NCBI GenBank assembly: GCA_030601845.1
Contig: JAUWAY010000001.1
Location: 62,001-126,000, forward strand
Direction: 5' to 3'
DNA: 64,000 nucleotides
Source: Phycisphaerae bacterium
GTDB lineage: Bacteria > Planctomycetota > Phycisphaerae > Sedimentisphaerales > Anaerobacaceae
The notes under the pieces are model-generated. The model had not been told where the DNA came from. It worked only from the letters and a program-made list of their open reading frames with translations, and made no database searches. Below, piece after piece: positions 39,659 through 49,283 of this stretch; within the stretch, counting starts at the first letter, position 1, and each line of letters opens with the position of its first letter. The position numbers and the translations under genes are program-made.

Positions 39659-40168
39659 ATGAATTACGGAATGATTTTGGCTTTGTGTAGTGCAGGATTG
39701 GCGGCCTTGTTGCCTGGTATTGGCTCGGCAATCGGGATCCGTATTGCCGGCAGAAGTGCTACGGGCGTGTTGAGCGAAAAACCGGAAAGATACGGGCAAA
39801 TGTTTATTATGGTGGTGCTGCCTGGAACACAGGGTTTTTACGGTTTTTTGGCGGCCTTTCTTGTGATGCTCAATCTTAACTTCTTCGGTGAGAGCAGTGT
39901 ACCAGAGGGTTTTCCTGTGCCGGAAGTGAGCGTCCAACTTGGGTTGCAGGTATTGGCTGCTTGTTTGCCTATTGCTTTTGCCGGTCTGATAAGTGCAATC
40001 TTGCAAGGCAAGGTTTGTGCAGGCGGTATAATGATGGCTGCCAAACAACCTGAGATGGCGTTTAAGGCGGGCGTTGTCTACGCAGTTATGGTTGAAGTTT
40101 ACGCGGTTCTGGGCCTGCTGGTAACAATGTTTATGCTGCTATTCGGCATCAATTGGCCAACGATTTAA
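39659..40168 (+). CDS. ntpK: V-type ATPase subunit K (4-TM rotor subunit)
   Basis: LPGIGSAIGIRIAGRSATGVL; VVLPGTQGFYGFLAAF; AILQGKVCAGGIMMAA; YAVMVEVYAVLGLLVT. Confidence 0.95.
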   Translation: MNYGMILALCSAGLAALLPGIGSAIGIRIAGRSATGVLSEKPERYGQMFIMVVLPGTQGFYGFLAAFLVMLNLNFFGESSVPEGFPVPEVSVQLGLQVLAACLPIAFAGLISAILQGKVCAGGIMMAAKQPEMAFKAGVVYAVMVEVYAVLGLLVTMFMLLFGINWPTI

Positions 40169-40182
40169 AGCGTGCCCCGGGA

Positions 40183-40231
40183 CACGTGACCCGAACGAGA
40201 CACGAGTCACGAGAAACGAGCGACGAATTAT
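40183..40231. repeat. Heptad array, K-E spacer
   Basis: acgtgac ccgaacg agacacg agtcacg agaaacg agcgacg aattatg. Confidence 0.9.
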
Positions 40232-40820
40232 GGAAGCTGAACAGGTAGTAGAAAAGATATTGGCCGATGCAAAAGCCGAGGCAGAGAAGATAAGAAAGCA
40301 GGCCGAAGAAAGAGAAGCTGCTGAGCAGGACAAATTAGCTGAGCAACTGGACGAGTACAAAAAGCAAACAGAGATTCTTGCTGAAAAAGCAGGGAAAGAC
40401 AAGAAACTCCATCTTTTGGCAGCGGCGAGAATGGATATTGCCAAAGAGTACCTGGCAGAGAAAAGAAAGCTCCTCGATGAGGTCTTTGCGCAGGCGCGAG
40501 AGCAACTGCAAAATTTACCGGATGACGACTATTGCCAGCTAATGACCAAACTGATGCTCGAAGCGGTAGAGACCGGCGACGAAGAGGTTATCGTTGATAA
40601 GAACGAAAATCGAATCGACCAACAGCTCATCGATGAGGTTAATGAGCAGTTGGGTTCGGGTAATAAAGGTAATTTACGGCTGTCTGAAGAAAAGCAGGAT
40701 ATCGGAGGAGGTTTTATTTTAAGACGCGGCAAAATAAAAAACAATGTCTCAATTAAAGTATTGCTGACTCTGGCACGCAAAGAGCTGGAAATCGAATTGG
40801 CAAAAGAGCTATTCTCGTGA
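40230..40820 (+). CDS. ntpE: V-type ATPase subunit E
   Basis: 196 aa; VVEKILADAKAEAEKIRKQAEEREA; DIGGGFILRRGKIKNNVSIKVLLTLARKELEIELAKELF. Confidence 0.9.
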   Translation: MEAEQVVEKILADAKAEAEKIRKQAEEREAAEQDKLAEQLDEYKKQTEILAEKAGKDKKLHLLAAARMDIAKEYLAEKRKLLDEVFAQAREQLQNLPDDDYCQLMTKLMLEAVETGDEEVIVDKNENRIDQQLIDEVNEQLGSGNKGNLRLSEEKQDIGGGFILRRGKIKNNVSIKVLLTLARKELEIELAKELFS

Positions 40821-40892
40821 CGCGTGACCCCTGACTCGTGGAACGAGATACAAACTACGAACTATGGACTACGAACTACGAACTACAGATGT
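40816..40892. repeat. Heptad array spanning the ntpE stop and annotated ntpC start
   Basis: cgtgacg cgtgacc cctgact cgtggaa cgagata caaacta cgaacta tggacta cgaacta cgaacta cagatgt. Confidence 0.95.
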
Positions 40893-41901
40893 GGATTTTT
40901 ACACGTATCCGCCTGTCGGCGACGATGACTGGCGATATACCTTCCAGACGGCCCAGGTGCGGGTCCTTGAGATGCAGATGCTAAGCCCAGCGGCCCTTCT
41001 GGATATGGCTAATGCGAAAAATTTCGAGCAGGCAGCCGGTCTGTTAGCGGCGACCGAGTACGCCATACCACAAACAAGCAAAAGCTTCGCAGAGATGGAG
41101 GATATTTTGCGGCTTCGAAGAGCAGCGGTGCGAGAGCTGTTTGCGGATTTTATCCTCGATAAACCGATTGTAGAGTTGTTTAAAACACGGGCCGATTTTG
41201 CGAATCTGCGATTAGCTCTCAGGCGAACACTGACGGAGAAACCATTAGGGACCGATTACAGTGATGACGGCAATGTGCCGCCCGAAATATTTGAAGAAGT
41301 CTTTGAAGCAGAGAATTACAACCTGCTCCCCTGTTATATGGCCCAGGCGGTAGAACGGGCAGTTTTGGCCTACTACCAGAACAAGGATGTCCGGCAGATT
41401 GATTTCGCAATCGACGACGTGCAGGCCGAATATAATCTCAAAATTGCACGCCGGCTAAACAGCCTTTTTCTGCTCGGCCTTTTTCGAATACAGATTGATT
41501 TGACAAACATTCGCACAATGCTTCGGCTCAAATACACCGAATCAGAGCAGCGCAATGTCTTCTTAAAAGGCGGGTATATTCAACTGGAGCGATTAAAACG
41601 CGGACTGGATATCGGCTATGAGGCGCTTGGGCATTTATTTTTTGTAACGCCCTACTACCAGATTGTTGAATCAGGAGCTAACTATTTGGCGTCGGATAAA
41701 TCCTTTTTAAGGGCTGAGCAGCAGTGCGCCAAATTCTTTACCGGGTATCTTAGGACAACGATTCAGATTACCACCGGCCCTCAGCCAATTATCGCATATT
41801 TATTAATGAAGGAAAACGAAATCCGCACCGTGAGATTGATACTGACAGCCAAGAAAAATTACCTGGATACAAAACTTATTCTGGACCGGCTGGGCGGATA
41901 A
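40864..41901 (+). CDS. ntpC: V-type ATPase subunit C
   Basis: 345 aa; VRVLEMQMLSPAALLDMANAKNFEQAAGLLAATEYA; DLTNIRTMLRLKYTES; ENEIRTVRLILTAKKN. First codons are heptad-derived; GTG 40891 is an alternative start. Confidence 0.85.
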   Translation: MDYELRTTDVDFYTYPPVGDDDWRYTFQTAQVRVLEMQMLSPAALLDMANAKNFEQAAGLLAATEYAIPQTSKSFAEMEDILRLRRAAVRELFADFILDKPIVELFKTRADFANLRLALRRTLTEKPLGTDYSDDGNVPPEIFEEVFEAENYNLLPCYMAQAVERAVLAYYQNKDVRQIDFAIDDVQAEYNLKIARRLNSLFLLGLFRIQIDLTNIRTMLRLKYTESEQRNVFLKGGYIQLERLKRGLDIGYEALGHLFFVTPYYQIVESGANYLASDKSFLRAEQQCAKFFTGYLRTTIQITTGPQPIIAYLLMKENEIRTVRLILTAKKNYLDTKLILDRLGG

Positions 41902-42069
41902 GTTGTCTCAAACGGGAAATATCAGATCAAGATTGTGAACGAAATGAACTGTCAAGAAACTTTGGGTTGCTTGTTATTATCAACTTGTAATCAATTGTGA
42001 GTGAGGATGCAATATGAGAAGTAAATACAGAACAGATGGGTTTTATAACAGAAATGAAAGGGGGAATAA

Positions 42070-43467
42070 ATGAAGAAAGTATGGTTTTGGTTGCTGATTC
42101 TTAGCGTGCTAATGGGGATGTCGGCTGTAGCCGGTGCTGAAGGGAGAATTGAACCGACAAGGAATATTATTCTCATTGGATGGGATGGCGCTCAAAGAAA
42201 CCATCTGTATGAGTGTTTAGGTCGAGGAACACTTCCCAATTTAAGGAAGCTGGCTTCCGAAGGAGCCCTTGTAGATATTGATATCCTTGGAGTAACTGAC
42301 ACAAAGGCTGGCTGGACACAAATCCTGACCGGATATAATCCGGTGGTTACTGGTGTCTATAGCAATAGCCAGTATCAGCCGATCCCAAAGGGTCTGACCG
42401 TCTTCGAGCGGTTGGAGAAGCATTTCGGTTCGGACAATATCATCACCTTGGCCGTGATTGGCAAGAAGGGCCATGTGGATGCCGATCCACCCAAGAAGGT
42501 CAGAATCAAAGAGGGTGAGAAACCAAAAGAGGCCGGCACCAAAACCATTGAGGATGGTGGTGTCAAGTATCAGGTGACCCCTGGTAAGCCTTACTATTAC
42601 ACTAAGGACAACATAGACCTATTCGAGAACGGCCTAGGGCTGGATGAGAAAGTCGGTACGCGGGTGATTGAATTGATCGAGAAGCACAAGGACCAATGGA
42701 TATTCTTCTTTGTGCATTTTGCCGAAGTTGACCACTCCGGCCACAAGCACGGAGAGAACTCCGAGGAGTATACCGATGCTTTGATCTCCAATGACTTCTG
42801 GGTCGGCAAGATCATGCAGAAGCTCAAGGAGCTAGATCTGTACGATAAGACTCTGATCTACGTGACAGCCGATCATGGGTTCGACGAGGGTAAGACGAGC
42901 CATAAGGACGCCCCTTATGTCTTTTTGGCAACCAATGACTCTAAGGTAATACGCCGCGGCGAGCGTGCGGACATCACTCCAACAATACTTCAGGAGTTTG
43001 GCTTAGACCTTCGCAAGATTAAACCGCCACTTGACGGCAAACCGTTGACAAATCCTGGCAAGTCCAGGGCAGTAGGGTCTCGGGATACTGTCACTACGAT
43101 CCATTCGGCTGCGAGCATTGGTGTTTTGGCCAAGGTAAAAAGTTTCATTGACCAGGGTGCCGACATCAACGCTAAGGACATGAGCGACGAGACGCCCTTG
43201 CACTACGCTGTCAGGCAGGGCCATAAGGATATCGCCGAACTGCTTGTCACCAAAGGAGCCGATGTCAACGCAAAAAACAAAGGGGGCCATACGCCCCTGC
43301 ACTTCGCGGCCTTTAAAGGCCACAGTGATTTGGCAGAACTCCTTATCGCTAACGGCGCTGATGTCAACGTCAAAAATAAAGCTGGCCTGACACCGTTGCG
43401 CTGGGCAAAAGCAGCAGGACATAACCAAGTCGTTGAACTCTTGCGCAAACACGGAGCAAAAGAATGA
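42070..43467 (+). CDS. Secreted type I phosphodiesterase / alkaline-phosphatase superfamily protein with C-terminal ankyrin repeats
   Basis: Signal peptide; RNIILIGWDGAQRNHLYECL; DTKAGWTQILTGYNPVVTGVYSN; HFAEVDHSGHKHG; VTADHGFDEG; then ankyrin units (DETPLHYAVRQGHKDIAELLVTKGADVNAKNKGGHTPLHFAAFKGHSDLAELLIANGADVN). Confidence 0.9.
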   Translation: MKKVWFWLLILSVLMGMSAVAGAEGRIEPTRNIILIGWDGAQRNHLYECLGRGTLPNLRKLASEGALVDIDILGVTDTKAGWTQILTGYNPVVTGVYSNSQYQPIPKGLTVFERLEKHFGSDNIITLAVIGKKGHVDADPPKKVRIKEGEKPKEAGTKTIEDGGVKYQVTPGKPYYYTKDNIDLFENGLGLDEKVGTRVIELIEKHKDQWIFFFVHFAEVDHSGHKHGENSEEYTDALISNDFWVGKIMQKLKELDLYDKTLIYVTADHGFDEGKTSHKDAPYVFLATNDSKVIRRGERADITPTILQEFGLDLRKIKPPLDGKPLTNPGKSRAVGSRDTVTTIHSAASIGVLAKVKSFIDQGADINAKDMSDETPLHYAVRQGHKDIAELLVTKGADVNAKNKGGHTPLHFAAFKGHSDLAELLIANGADVNVKNKAGLTPLRWAKAAGHNQVVELLRKHGAKE

Positions 43468-43474
43468 CGAACCT

Positions 43475-43516
43475 ATTACGAGTCACGAGTCACGGGGCAC
43501 GAGCGACGAAATAATG
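43475..43516. repeat. Heptad array upstream of V-ATPase F
   Basis: attacga gtcacga gtcacgg ggcacga gcgacga aataatg. Confidence 0.85.
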
Positions 43517-43837
43517 GAAGGTAAAATTGCAGTTTTAGGTGATACCGATTTTGTGATGCCGTTTTCGGCACTCGGAGTCGATACATACCCCGTAGGGCGG
43601 ACAACCGAGCAAATCACCGAAAGTGCCGGTAAGATAATGGAGGGTAAATATGCCCTTGTCGTGGTTGCCCAAAATGTAGCTCCTGCGGTTCAGGAAATCT
43701 TTTCAGCTTACGAGAAAGTCCCGACCCCTTGTATAGTGGTTGTGCCGTTTACAATCGAATCTAAGGGCTTTGCGACACAGGCACTGGCAGAAGTGCTTAA
43801 AATGGCTACGGGCATCAATATCTTGCAGAATAGTTAA
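43514..43837 (+). CDS. ntpG: V-type ATPase subunit F (NtpG)
   Basis: MEGKIAVLGDTDFVMPFSALGVDTYPVG; start revised to 43514. Confidence 0.88.
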   Translation: MEGKIAVLGDTDFVMPFSALGVDTYPVGRTTEQITESAGKIMEGKYALVVVAQNVAPAVQEIFSAYEKVPTPCIVVVPFTIESKGFATQALAEVLKMATGINILQNS

Positions 43838-43917
43838 GAAGCGGAAAAGCAAAAAGAAATCAAAAATTAAAACGCAAAAATCAAAATGACATATAAAAAT
43901 GCAAAATGCTAACAAAT

Positions 43918-43973
43918 TTTTGAATTTTGATTTGTAATTTTGATATTTGATTTTTGATATTTAATTTCAAATT
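43918..43973. repeat. AT-rich heptad array, F-A spacer
   Basis: ttttgaa ttttgat ttgtaat tttgata tttgatt tttgata tttaatt tcaaatt. Confidence 0.8.
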
Positions 43974-43985
43974 AGGGTTTTGGTA

Positions 43986-45764
43986 ATGAATGAAACGAAA
44001 GCAGGCAGGATAGTCAAAGTTGCAGGGCCTGTTGTTGTTGCCGAAGGTATGACCGGTTCGCGAATGTACGACGTTGTTCGCGTCGGCAAACTCGCCCTGA
44101 TAGGCGAAATCGTGGAACTGCGCGGTGATTCGGCTTCAATCCAGGTCTACGAAGAGACCACCGGCGTAGGTCCCGGTGAACCTGTGATTGATACGGAGGC
44201 GCCTTTGAGCGTTGAATTGGGGCCGGGCCTGATTGAAAGTATTTATGACGGCATTCAAAGACCGCTGGACCTCCTGGCAGATGCCGAAGGCGAATTTATG
44301 AGCAGGGGCATTACCATGCCGGGCCTGAACAGGGAAAAGAAATGGCACTTTAAGCCAACGGCTGAGCAGGGAACAAAGATAGTCCCCGGCGATATTATAG
44401 GAGAGGTTCAGGAAACAACGCTGTTCACACATAAGATTATGGTGCCGTCCGGAGTCAGCGGGAAGTTGGAGAAACTAACCGAAGGCGATTACACAGTTGA
44501 TGAAACGATAGGGGTTGTGGTCGCCGAAGATGGTGGCAAAACAGAGCTAAAACTAATGCAGCAATGTCCTGTCCGCAACGCCAGGGCGATAACAAGGCGG
44601 CTTGCACCAAATAGAGTTCTTGTCACCGGTCAGCGGGTTATCGACACCTTCTTCCCCTTAGCCAAGGGTGGCACGGGCTGTGTGCCCGGGCCCTTTGGGT
44701 CCGGCAAAACAGTCGTTCAGCATCAGTTGGCCAAATGGATTGATGCCGACATTGTTGTATATGTTGGCTGTGGTGAGCGTGGCAATGAAATGACCGATGT
44801 CCTGACGGAGTTCCCGGAACTGAAAGACCCTCGCAGCGGCGAGCCGCTGATGAAACGCTCGGTACTGATTGCGAACACATCGAATATGCCGGTAGCGGCC
44901 AGGGAAGCATCGGTCTATACCGGCATTACCATAGCGGAATATTTCCGGGACATGGGTTACACCATCGCCCTGATGGCCGACAGCACCAGCCGATGGGCTG
45001 AAGCGATGCGGGAGATATCGACGCGCCTCGAGGAGATGCCCGCCGAGGAAGGTTACCCTGCTTATTTGGCAGCCCGGATTGCGGCCTTCTATGAAAGAGC
45101 CGGCCGTGTGCAGTGTGCCGGCTCCCCCGAACGGGAAGGGACTTTATCGATTATGGGCGCCGTAAGCCCGCCGGGTGGTGATTTGTCCGACTCGGTCGTG
45201 CAGGCGACACTGCACGTGGTCAAGGTATTCTGGTCGCTGAAAGGAGAGCTTGCTTACCAGAGGCATTTCCCGGCCATTGATTGGCTCACCTCTTATTCAT
45301 TCTATAAGCAATACCTGAAAGAGTGCTTCGAGGACAAGGACCAGGGCCGGGAAATGGAAGCATTGACCGTGCAGGCAATGGGGCTGCTGGAGCAGGAAGC
45401 CGAGCTTCTTGAGATTGTTCGGCTGGTCGGTGCCGAGGCCCTGTCACCGGCAGACCGGCTGGCACTTGAGACAGCACGGTCGATTCGCGAGGACTTCCTG
45501 CACCAAAACGCCTTCCACAAGGTCGATACACATACCTCGATGGCCAAGCAGTATGAAATCTTAAAGACCATCCTGCACTTCGAAAGCCAAGCTCTTGCGG
45601 CTATCGAGGCTGGCGTTGAAACCGCTGACATTTTCAAATTGGCTGTGCGAGAAGAAATCGCAAGGGCAAAATATATTCCGGAAAGTGACATTGAGAAAAT
45701 CCCAAAGATAAGGCAAACAATCGATGAGCAGATGAAGCAGCTGCAAATCCCAGCGGTGCCTTGA
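43986..45764 (+). CDS. ntpA: V-type ATPase catalytic subunit A
   Basis: GPFGSGKTVVQHQLAKW P-loop; VYVGCGERGNEMTDVL; SPPGGDLSDSVVQATLHVVKVFWSL. Confidence 0.97.
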   Translation: MNETKAGRIVKVAGPVVVAEGMTGSRMYDVVRVGKLALIGEIVELRGDSASIQVYEETTGVGPGEPVIDTEAPLSVELGPGLIESIYDGIQRPLDLLADAEGEFMSRGITMPGLNREKKWHFKPTAEQGTKIVPGDIIGEVQETTLFTHKIMVPSGVSGKLEKLTEGDYTVDETIGVVVAEDGGKTELKLMQQCPVRNARAITRRLAPNRVLVTGQRVIDTFFPLAKGGTGCVPGPFGSGKTVVQHQLAKWIDADIVVYVGCGERGNEMTDVLTEFPELKDPRSGEPLMKRSVLIANTSNMPVAAREASVYTGITIAEYFRDMGYTIALMADSTSRWAEAMREISTRLEEMPAEEGYPAYLAARIAAFYERAGRVQCAGSPEREGTLSIMGAVSPPGGDLSDSVVQATLHVVKVFWSLKGELAYQRHFPAIDWLTSYSFYKQYLKECFEDKDQGREMEALTVQAMGLLEQEAELLEIVRLVGAEALSPADRLALETARSIREDFLHQNAFHKVDTHTSMAKQYEILKTILHFESQALAAIEAGVETADIFKLAVREEIARAKYIPESDIEKIPKIRQTIDEQMKQLQIPAVP

Positions 45765-45767
45765 AAA

Positions 45768-45820
45768 GTGTGAAGCGTGAAGCAAAATACGGGATAAGCT
45801 TCACCAGATACGAGATAGGA
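45768..45820. repeat. Heptad array, A-B spacer
   Basis: tgtgaag cgtgaag caaaata cgggata agcttca ccagata cgagata, then ggag RBS. Confidence 0.85.
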
Positions 45821-45827
45821 GTTTGAG

Positions 45828-47216
45828 ATGCTATCTACGAAGGAATATCAGACGGTTGCGAGTATCGCCGGGCCGCTGATGTTGGTGGAGATGGTTGACG
45901 AGGCCAAATACGGCCACATCGTCGATATCGAACTCGGCGACGGCTCGGTGCGTCACGGCCAGATTCTACAGGTGGAGAATGATAAAGTTCTCGTTCAGGT
46001 CTTCGAGGGCACCCGTGGCGTTGATGTTGATAAAAGCACGGTTCGGTTTTTAGCCAGGCCGCTGGAGTTAGCTGTCTCGCCGGACATTCTGGGCCGGGTT
46101 TTCAGCGGGCTTGGGTTACCGAAAGACGATGGTCCCGCTATCATTCCCGACAAGCGTCTGGACATCAACGGCAGCCCCATCAATCCCTATGCCCGTGACT
46201 ACCCGAACGAGTTTATCCAGACCGGCATATCGACAATTGACGGCCTGAACCCGCTGGTGCGTGGCCAGAAGCTGCCCATATTCTCAGGAGCGGGCCTGCC
46301 CCACGACCAGATAACCGCTCAGCTTGCCCGCCAGGCAACGGTCCTCGGCAAGGGCGAGGAGTTTGCCGTGGTATTTGCAGCTATGGGGATTACGTTTGAG
46401 TCAGCCCAATTTTTCATCGACGACCTGCACGAAACCGGCGCCATTGAGCGGGCAGTTATGTTCTTAAACCTTGCAAACGACCCGGCTATTGAGCGGATAG
46501 CGACGCCGAGATTTGCGCTGACCGCCGCCGAGTATCTCGCCTTCGAACTGGATATGCATGTCCTGATAATCTTAAATGATATGACCAACTACTGTGAGGC
46601 GCTTCGCGAAATCAGCGCAGCAAGAAAAGAGGTGCCCGGCCGACGTGGCTATCCGGGCTATCTCTACACGGACCTGGCAACCGTTTACGAAAGGGCCGGG
46701 CGAATCAAGGGCAAAAAGGGCTCTATTACAATGGTGCCGGTATTGACAATGCCCGAGGACGACAAGACCCATCCGGTGCCGGACCTGACCGGCTATATTA
46801 CCGAAGGCCAGATAATACTGTCTCGCCCGCTGCACAGAAAGGCGGTCTCGCCGCCGGTTGATGTTTTGCCGAGCTTGTCACGACTTAAAGACAAGGGCAT
46901 CGGCCAGGGTAAAACCCGCGAGGACCACGCCGACCTTTACAACCAGCTTTACGCCGCCTATGCCCGCGGAAAGGAAGCACAGGAATTAGCGACGATTATG
47001 GGCGAAGCGGCCCTTTCGGAAGAGGACAAAAAATATATGGACTTTGCCGATAAGTTTGAGCAAAGATACGTCTCGCAGGATTATTATGAAAATCGCTCGG
47101 TGGAGCAGACCCTCGATTTGGGCTGGGAATTATTGAGTATGTTTGAAAACGTCGAGCTAAAGCGAATCGATATCAAACTTATAGAGAAGTATATGCCTAA
47201 ATTCCGAAGTGCCTAA
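45828..47216 (+). CDS. ntpB: V-type ATPase subunit B
   Basis: [56 protein letters not shown]. Confidence 0.97.
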   Translation: MLSTKEYQTVASIAGPLMLVEMVDEAKYGHIVDIELGDGSVRHGQILQVENDKVLVQVFEGTRGVDVDKSTVRFLARPLELAVSPDILGRVFSGLGLPKDDGPAIIPDKRLDINGSPINPYARDYPNEFIQTGISTIDGLNPLVRGQKLPIFSGAGLPHDQITAQLARQATVLGKGEEFAVVFAAMGITFESAQFFIDDLHETGAIERAVMFLNLANDPAIERIATPRFALTAAEYLAFELDMHVLIILNDMTNYCEALREISAARKEVPGRRGYPGYLYTDLATVYERAGRIKGKKGSITMVPVLTMPEDDKTHPVPDLTGYITEGQIILSRPLHRKAVSPPVDVLPSLSRLKDKGIGQGKTREDHADLYNQLYAAYARGKEAQELATIMGEAALSEEDKKYMDFADKFEQRYVSQDYYENRSVEQTLDLGWELLSMFENVELKRIDIKLIEKYMPKFRSA

Positions 47217-47294
47217 AGTGAGCTAAAGTGTGGAGTGCCTAAAGTTACGGAGTATTTTTAACTGTAGCTCACTGATATACGAGGAACACGATAA

Positions 47295-47912
47295 GTGCTT
47301 GCGACTGTAAATGCTACACGAATGGAGCTGTTACGGCTGAGGAAGCGAGTGGCTTTGGCCAGCCGGGGTCACCGCCTTCTCAGCGAGAAGCGGGATGAGC
47401 TTTCCCGGCAGTTAATTCACATCGCGAAAGAAATCCGGCCTTTGCGCGAGCGTGTCGAAGCCGAATTGCTGGAAACGTGCCGGCGTTTTATGTTGGCCCG
47501 TGCGACGATGGAGCCGGAGGATATAAAGGCCGCCCTTGAAGTGCCCACCAAGAAGTTTACATTAGCCGTCGAATTTGCCCGCATAATGAACGTAAAAGTG
47601 CCGCATCTGGAAAAGGAAATAACCGGCGAAATTATCTGTTACGGCTTTTTAACCACCTCTGGTGAATTGGATGTTGCATTGTTAGCTCTGGAGAGGGCTT
47701 TCGACCATTTGATTGAATTAGCTGAGAAGGAAAAGCAGGCCCGTCTTCTTGCAATCGAATTGCAGATGACCCGCCGAAGGGTCAACGTCCTCGAGCACGT
47801 TGTCATTCCCGAACTGCAGGAGACCATCAGGTTCATTTTCGATAAGTTGGCCGAGGCCGAACGCGACAACATCTCTCGCCTTATGAAAATCACCGACATC
47901 ATAAGGGCGTGA
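47295..47912 (+). CDS. ntpD: V-type ATPase subunit D
   Basis: ATRMELLRLRKRVALASRGHRLLSEKRDEL; RRRVNVLEHVVIPELQETIRFIFDKLAEAERDNISRLMKI. Confidence 0.93.
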   Translation: MLATVNATRMELLRLRKRVALASRGHRLLSEKRDELSRQLIHIAKEIRPLRERVEAELLETCRRFMLARATMEPEDIKAALEVPTKKFTLAVEFARIMNVKVPHLEKEITGEIICYGFLTTSGELDVALLALERAFDHLIELAEKEKQARLLAIELQMTRRRVNVLEHVVIPELQETIRFIFDKLAEAERDNISRLMKITDIIRA

Positions 47913-47979
47913 ATCGTGAAGCGTGAAGCGTATCCCGGACAAATTCGAAATACGAAGCACGAAATTCGAAATGGTTCGA
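47910..47979. repeat. Heptad array beginning at the ntpD stop codon
   Basis: tgaatcg tgaagcg tgaagcg tatcccg gacaaat tcgaaat acgaagc acgaaat tcgaaat ggttcga. Confidence 0.95.
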
Positions 47980-48187
47980 CAGGCTCACCATCCTGACATG
48001 ACCCTTTATCTGCTTTATCTGACTGTTTAATTCTTTGCATAATTTTTTATTTTTTCACTTCAATTTTCTCTGAAATCATGATAAAATATATAGAAGTTGC
48101 TGTAGTGCCTCCAGACATCGTTGAGCTATATTCACATAAGAAACCTAAGGTGCAGAAAGGAGAGAGAGAACGTTACAGACATCGGCA

Positions 48188-48877
48188 GTGGAAAGACGGG
48201 GATTTACTCTAATCGAGCTCTTAGTGGTGATTGCGATTATTGCGTTGCTGATGGGGATCCTGCTACCCGCCCTGAGCAAGGTGCGGAAACAGGCAAAATC
48301 AGTGGTGTGTCGCAATAATTTGCGACAAGTCGGCATGGGCGCTAACTTTTATGCCCACGACTTCGATCTGTCTATCCCGCGTGGCCACGGAAGTGCAGCG
48401 ACCATAGAACCCTGGTTCATACTCTTTATGCCCTATCTGGACCAAAAGCCCATCGACAATGATTACCGCTCCGTGAAAATCTTTCGCTGTCCCAGCTATC
48501 CCGACAAAAAGCAGACCCTTGGCTATGTGATCAACGGTTATCGTAACCCCGGCGAACCCAAATACGAGTCGAGCTCGCAGCACAAACCGACCAAATTGAC
48601 AAAAATTCGCCGGCCCGGTGAAAAGATTTACCTGGCTGACAATGAAGATGGACCATGGCGTCGTATCATCACATCAGCCATCGACCCTGGTCTCGGAAGT
48701 AATGACGTGTTTCGTCCCGGCCATCTGCCCATGTCTGAGGATACGAGTCAGAGCAGGGGTCGACGCGTGGCCAGGCAGCGCCATAAGAGCGGCTGTAACG
48801 TGTTGTATTTGGACTGGCATGTGGGCTATGTAGATGCCGAGGACGTGACCAAAGAGCAGTGGATACTGGAGAAATAG
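48188..48877 (+). CDS. Type IV pseudopilin-like protein (DUF1559-like)
   Basis: RRGFTLIELLVVIAIIALLMGILLPALSKVRKQAKSVVCRNNLRQVGMG; C-terminal GCNVLYLDWHVGYVD. Confidence 0.85.
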   Translation: MERRGFTLIELLVVIAIIALLMGILLPALSKVRKQAKSVVCRNNLRQVGMGANFYAHDFDLSIPRGHGSAATIEPWFILFMPYLDQKPIDNDYRSVKIFRCPSYPDKKQTLGYVINGYRNPGEPKYESSSQHKPTKLTKIRRPGEKIYLADNEDGPWRRIITSAIDPGLGSNDVFRPGHLPMSEDTSQSRGRRVARQRHKSGCNVLYLDWHVGYVDAEDVTKEQWILEK

Positions 48878-48902
48878 CAGTTAACAAGCTGCGAATAGTT
48901 CC

Positions 48903-49283
48903 TTAACGGATGGTCGTATCAATACGATGATTGTGAATACGCCTAAAACTGTTCCACATGGCATAAAAATGCAACTGATACAGGCCGTAACTAAAGCAGA
49001 ACATGTAGTATTTTTTCTTTGCAAGGTGCCGACCAGCAATTATCAGGCAGATAGCAAGAGCCCAGCCACACAGCATGATAAATCCGGGTATTAAAACAAA
49101 CATCAGGCCGAAAAGAAAAGCTGGAAACTCTCCATTAGAAGAAGCTTGCTCAAAATGTCCTGTAAGCATTGCTATACCAATTAGCAGGTGAATAATCGGG
49201 AAACAAGCGAAAAAAGCTGCAAGGCCTCCAACTACATAGTGAAAAATCGAAAGCAGCTTCAAATGTTCTTCGTCCTTATTCAT
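48903..49283 (-). CDS. Small multi-TM hypothetical membrane protein
   Basis: 126 aa, several TM helices: LLSIFHYVVGGLAAFFACFPIIHLLIGIAML. Confidence 0.7.
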   Translation of the reverse strand: MNKDEEHLKLLSIFHYVVGGLAAFFACFPIIHLLIGIAMLTGHFEQASSNGEFPAFLFGLMFVLIPGFIMLCGWALAICLIIAGRHLAKKKYYMFCFSYGLYQLHFYAMWNSFRRIHNHRIDTTIR

